A DNA stretch of 64,000 bases. It comes from an uncultured Croceitalea sp. (GTDB taxonomy: Bacteria; Bacteroidota; Bacteroidia; Flavobacteriales; Flavobacteriaceae). The notes beneath the pieces are model-generated. The model was not told the origin of the DNA. It was given only the letters and a program-made list of their open reading frames with translations, and did no database searches. Shown here piece by piece: positions 60,546-64,000 of the stretch (position 1 is the stretch's first letter; each line of letters starts with the position of its first letter). Location: the NCBI GenBank assembly GCA_947495075.1, contig CANLXH010000001.1, forward strand, positions 434,001 to 498,000, given 5' to 3'. Both the position numbers and the translations under genes were made by a program.

Positions 60546-62246
60546 TTAACTCCCTACTTTTTTTAGAATTGGTCGTTTAGGTTTAGTGCCTTTAGAGTTC
60601 GGTGGTTTGGAAGTAACGGGAATTTTATTTCCGCTACGTTCTTGTTCTTCAGTATCAATATCGTAAGAGTCGTCAATACCTCTAATTTTAACGAGTTCGA
60701 TGTTGTTATCATCTTCATCAAAAATAGCTTCCTTACTTAGTATACGCTCATTGCCACGCCAAATAAATCCTTTTAATTTTCTACTATCTACTGGTAAATC
60801 TTTCTCAGGAAAAATATCCCCATCTGGATTTATATAAAAGATTAGTTCATCTATATCATTGTTCTGCATGTTCATTCTAATCTTACTACAGATAGTTTTA
60901 TCTATGCCAATGAGCTCTTGGTCATCATTATACATATAATAAATAACCTCGGTATTTTTTACTAAATCAATGATTTTTAATTCGTTATCTATAAATTTTC
61001 CAAATAAATCTTTGCCCTTAGCTTGATTATAACCAGTCTTACTAACCGTATCTAGAGCAATAATAAATGCATTGTTAATTACCTTTAAAGAGTCTAATTT
61101 TTCTGTTTCTAAATCTGAAATCAAATGGATGCTATCACCAGTCATTTGATTGTCTACATTCCACAAAATAGGTTCTTTTATGAGTTGAGTAATACCGGTT
61201 TTTTCTTCGGAATGAATAGAATCGCACTTTCCAGCTAAATCTTTTTTATAAAATTTAGCGTTTCTAAATGCTCGTATTACTCTAGCCTCTGGCTTACCAG
61301 TTACCATTAGTGTGTCGCCGTGAATGTAAATTGAATCTTGTTCTACAAGATTGATGGCCACTGCCCTTTTTGTAACGAATACGGAATCTTTTTCTTTGAA
61401 AATTTCAGCATAGTGACCTCTAATAATTCCTTTGTTTATAGTATCTGTAACTACTATATTGTTTGTGGCCGAAGCAAAAGAAGTTACTTTATCAAAATAA
61501 ACACTATCACCTTCTATAATGCGATTACTGTAATTTATTGTAGTGTTTTTTACACCATAACCCTGTTCAATTTTAGTATCGTAGAATCCACGTTCGCAGT
61601 AAATAGTGTACTCTTCTCCAACAATAGTGGAAGGACCATACATATATGCGTTCTTTGATGTTCTATAATAGTCCAATTGCTCGGAATCTATAGTGTATTC
61701 AGGGTTGTCGACATGGACATTTTTTCTAAACTGTACTTTTTTCAATTCAGTAAAATAAGTTCCAATTAAACTGGTGAGCACGTTTACAGAATCTACTACT
61801 TTACCACCGGAACGATAATAAGATTCCTGCTTTTCTCTATCAAAATAAAGTGTGTCTGTAGTTAATGTCATTTGACCATCTGCAAGATTTACTTGTTCCC
61901 AAGCCTTAGCTAGTTTAGTTTCTCCGCTATAAGTCATTTTGCCACTGTTCATTTCAATGGAATCTCCTTGTTGCAAGCGTACGTTACCAATGGCTCGCAT
62001 TCTATTCTCTTTGCTATAAACTATTGCTATATCACACCATAAATCTGCGCCTTGGTGCTCAAATTGGACTTGCCGTTCATCATCACGATTAAAGATAATT
62101 GCTCCAGGAAATTTTTCTTCGTCTTTAGTTGAATTAGCTCCGTAGACAAGATTTATTTGTCTGCCTTCAGGTTTTTTCTCTTCCTGAGCCATCAAAATAG
62201 AGGTGATAAATAAAAAATTGAAAAAGAGTAATTTCTTCAAATCCAT
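60546..62246 (-). CDS. OstA-like protein (LPS transport, LptD N-terminal/LptA-like fold)
   Basis: A 566-residue exported protein with a signal peptide (LFFNFLFITSILMAQ). The repeated beta pattern (GADLWCDIAIVYSKENRMRAIGNVRLQQGDSIEMNSGKMTYSGETKLAKAWEQVNLADGQMTLTTDTLYFD) is the OstA/LptA beta-jellyroll that carries LPS through the periplasm. The C-terminal 60 residues are basic and disordered (KPPNSKGTKPKRPILKK). The outer-membrane LptD barrel is not included, so this may be a Bacteroidota form of the periplasmic bridge. lptB is at 36.5 kb. Confidence 0.88.
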   Translation of the reverse strand: MDLKKLLFFNFLFITSILMAQEEKKPEGRQINLVYGANSTKDEEKFPGAIIFNRDDERQVQFEHQGADLWCDIAIVYSKENRMRAIGNVRLQQGDSIEMNSGKMTYSGETKLAKAWEQVNLADGQMTLTTDTLYFDREKQESYYRSGGKVVDSVNVLTSLIGTYFTELKKVQFRKNVHVDNPEYTIDSEQLDYYRTSKNAYMYGPSTIVGEEYTIYCERGFYDTKIEQGYGVKNTTINYSNRIIEGDSVYFDKVTSFASATNNIVVTDTINKGIIRGHYAEIFKEKDSVFVTKRAVAINLVEQDSIYIHGDTLMVTGKPEARVIRAFRNAKFYKKDLAGKCDSIHSEEKTGITQLIKEPILWNVDNQMTGDSIHLISDLETEKLDSLKVINNAFIIALDTVSKTGYNQAKGKDLFGKFIDNELKIIDLVKNTEVIYYMYNDDQELIGIDKTICSKIRMNMQNNDIDELIFYINPDGDIFPEKDLPVDSRKLKGFIWRGNERILSKEAIFDEDDNNIELVKIRGIDDSYDIDTEEQERSGNKIPVTSKPPNSKGTKPKRPILKKVGS

Positions 62247-62313
62247 AAGAATTTAGCCAAAAGTAGGATTTTTGGAGAAAGTAGTACTTAGATTTAGAAA
62301 GGTTTAGGAAAAC

Positions 62314-63582
62314 CTACCTGTGAATCGTTTGTGTCCTATCTGGTCCTACAGAAACAATTTTTATTGGAATGTTTAGTTCTTTCTCCAAAAATTCAATGTA
62401 TTCATTAAGTTCTTTAGGAAATTCAGACACATTTCTCATTTTGGTTAAATCTTCTTTCCAACCTTTAAATTCTGAATAAATTGGAGTAACGTTTTCCTCT
62501 TCAATATTAAAGGGTAGATGGGTAATGGTTTCTCCTTTGTATTTATAAGCTGTACAGACTTTTAAAGTTTTAAAACCCGAAAGTACATCGCCTTTCATCA
62601 TACTCAATTGCGTAACACCATTTACTTGACAAGCATACTTTAATGCAACTAAGTCTAGCCATCCACAACGTCTAGGTCGACCAGTAACCGCTCCAAATTC
62701 ATGACCTATGCGTGCCATTTCTGAACCTGTATCATCAAACAATTCTGTAGGGAATGGTCCAGAACCTACCCTTGTAGTATATGCTTTAAATATGCCAAAT
62801 ACTTCGCCAATTTTATTTGGAGCAATACCTAAACCAGTACAAGCGCCAGAAGCGGTAGTGTTTGATGATGTCACGTATGGGTAGGTACCAAAATCGATAT
62901 CTAGTAAAGAACCTTGAGCGCCTTCTGCAAGAATTGTTTTTTCATCTGTAAGCGCTTGATTTAAATACTCTTCACTATCGATAAATTGTAATTCTTTTAA
63001 CTGCTCAACAGCAGAAAAGAATTCTTCTTCCATTTCTTTAAGATTATATTGGATATCTACATTATAGAACCCAATCATGGCTTCATGCTTGTTAGCTAAA
63101 GCTCTGTATTTTTCTTTCCAATTAGGTAATTCTAAATCTCCAATTCTAATACCATTACGTCCAGTTTTGTCCATATATGTTGGACCAATACCTTTTAAAG
63201 TAGAACCAATTTTCGCTTTCCCTTTAGACGTTTCTGAGGCCGCATCTAACAAACGATGTGTAGGAAGAATAACATGAGCTTTTCTTGAAATAATCAATTT
63301 AGATTTGTAATCCAGATTAAACTGATCTAAACCATCTAATTCTTGCACAAAAACAACGGGATCTATAACAACACCATTGCCAATAACGTTTGTAGAATCT
63401 TCATGAAAAATACCAGAAGGAATTGTTCTTAAAACGTGCTTTATACCATCGAATTCCAATGTATGACCTGCATTTGGACCACCCTGAAAACGAGCTATGA
63501 TATTGTAATTTTTTGTTAGTACATCAACAATTTTTCCTTTTCCTTCGTCTCCCCATTGGAGTCCAAGCAATAAATCTACCAT
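62314..63582 (-). CDS. purA: Adenylosuccinate synthetase
   Basis: Joins IMP and aspartate with GTP on the way to AMP. The start MVDLLLGLQWGDEGKGKIVDVL is the catalytic loop, GPNAGHT and ARKAHVILPTHRLLD follow, and the later EGAQGSLLDIDFGTYPYVTSSNTTA and GRPRRCGWLDLVAL are canonical. The 422 residues are normal. It lies 12 bases downstream of the Fur-family gene. Confidence 0.97.
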   Translation of the reverse strand: MVDLLLGLQWGDEGKGKIVDVLTKNYNIIARFQGGPNAGHTLEFDGIKHVLRTIPSGIFHEDSTNVIGNGVVIDPVVFVQELDGLDQFNLDYKSKLIISRKAHVILPTHRLLDAASETSKGKAKIGSTLKGIGPTYMDKTGRNGIRIGDLELPNWKEKYRALANKHEAMIGFYNVDIQYNLKEMEEEFFSAVEQLKELQFIDSEEYLNQALTDEKTILAEGAQGSLLDIDFGTYPYVTSSNTTASGACTGLGIAPNKIGEVFGIFKAYTTRVGSGPFPTELFDDTGSEMARIGHEFGAVTGRPRRCGWLDLVALKYACQVNGVTQLSMMKGDVLSGFKTLKVCTAYKYKGETITHLPFNIEEENVTPIYSEFKGWKEDLTKMRNVSEFPKELNEYIEFLEKELNIPIKIVSVGPDRTQTIHR

Positions 63583-63594
63583 GAAGTTTTTTGG

Positions 63595-64000
63595 TTATTC
63601 GGTTAGGTTCTCTTCTTTGTTTCTGGTTCCGTAGAAATATAATGAATGGGTATTGATTTTAATATCAAAAACCTCTTCTATAGTTTTTTTAATAGATTGA
63701 ATTCGAGGATCACAAAACTCAACCACTTCACCTGTATCGGTTAAAATTACATGATCATGCTGTCTATCAAAATAAGACTTTTCGTATTGCGCTTGATTTT
63801 TGCCAAATTGATGCTTTCTCACCAATTTACAATCTAATAATAGCTCTATTGTATTGTATAAAGTAGCTCTACTAACACGATAGTTTTTCGTCTTCATTTT
63901 AATGTATAAAGACTCTACATCAAAATGGTCATCACTTTCATAAATCTCTTGTAAAATTGCGTATCGCTCTGGGGTTTTTCTGTGCCCATTTTCCTCTAGA
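63595..64000 (-). CDS. Fur-family metal/redox regulator (5' end outside window)
   Basis: DNA-binding repressor of the Fur family. The frame is open to the window edge and enters with [35 protein letters not shown], part of the winged helix, then [14 protein letters not shown], the recognition helix. The dimerisation domain has [22 protein letters not shown]. The CxxC structural zinc motif is replaced by LTDTG, which is usual in Bacteroidota Fur. The Met at 63897 is internal. Whether it senses iron, zinc or peroxide cannot be told. It leads into purA with a 12-base gap. Confidence 0.93.
   Translation of the reverse strand, partial: LEENGHRKTPERYAILQEIYESDDHFDVESLYIKMKTKNYRVSRATLYNTIELLLDCKLVRKHQFGKNQAQYEKSYFDRQHDHVILTDTGEVVEFCDPRIQSIKKTIEEVFDIKINTHSLYFYGTRNKEENLTE

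Overview
The window looks like chromosome from a member of the Flavobacteriaceae (Bacteroidota). The DNA is AT-rich. SecA is about 1,120 residues and lacks the C-terminal zinc finger. There are Bacteroidota-type promoters (TTG, then TAnnTTTG), gene families typical of the group (DUF349, DUF4105, DUF2795, CCC-motif/CD225 membrane proteins, FAS1 lipoproteins, a TonB-dependent receptor), and almost no Shine-Dalgarno sequences. Most genes are core housekeeping. I saw no insertion sequence, prophage, CRISPR array, tRNA or rRNA. Once short genes are counted, no stretch longer than 300 bases lacks a feature.

Layout. 1-7.5 kb: the 3' end of yidC, a structured minus-strand RNA candidate, a five-domain FAS1 lipoprotein with a recent internal duplication, mnmA, a nitronate monooxygenase and a TPR protein. 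7.7-15.3 kb: mazG, a MATE transporter and an envelope-glycan group (PAP2 phosphatase, ArnT-like GT83, flippase-like UPF0104 protein, GtrB-like GT2), then meaB. 15.6-18.2 kb: an overlapping three-gene operon of ECF sigma factor, probable anti-sigma factor and exported DUF4097-like effector. 18.2-22 kb: msrA, an UPF0173 hydrolase, a signal-less M23 peptidase, and an array of three paralogous small secreted proteins. Each has the same long leader with a 21-bp-spaced direct repeat, and the first two are followed by an unannotated transmembrane micropeptide. 22-31.3 kb: a secreted amidohydrolase, a secreted M14 peptidase, a HisKA_2 kinase, secA and a DUF2795 protein. 31.4-39.5 kb (mostly minus strand): cobalamin adenosyltransferase with a 44-residue membrane peptide, ABC-F, DUF4105, pssA, lptB, a doubly frameshifted AhpD-like pseudogene, tatC and kdsD. 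39.6-50.4 kb: recQ, a cluster of four small membrane proteins with a perfect terminator-like hairpin inside one CDS, an Smr protein, cysteine desulfurase, a TonB-dependent receptor and a secreted M23 peptidase. 50.5-53 kb: a coiled-coil protein, zapA, a 6S RNA candidate and rny. 53-64 kb: a nine-gene minus-strand run from fur through purA, an OstA-like protein, a class III aminotransferase, a TPR protein, two DUF368 proteins and aroE to a DUF349 protein.

Much of the window serves the envelope. YidC, SecA and TatC insert or export proteins. KdsD, LptB and the OstA-like protein belong to LPS synthesis and transport. PssA makes phospholipid. The PAP2, GT83, GT2, UPF0104 and DUF368 proteins fit polyprenyl-phosphate chemistry. 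The strongest candidate for something undescribed is the small secreted protein and micropeptide array at 20.46-22.0 kb.
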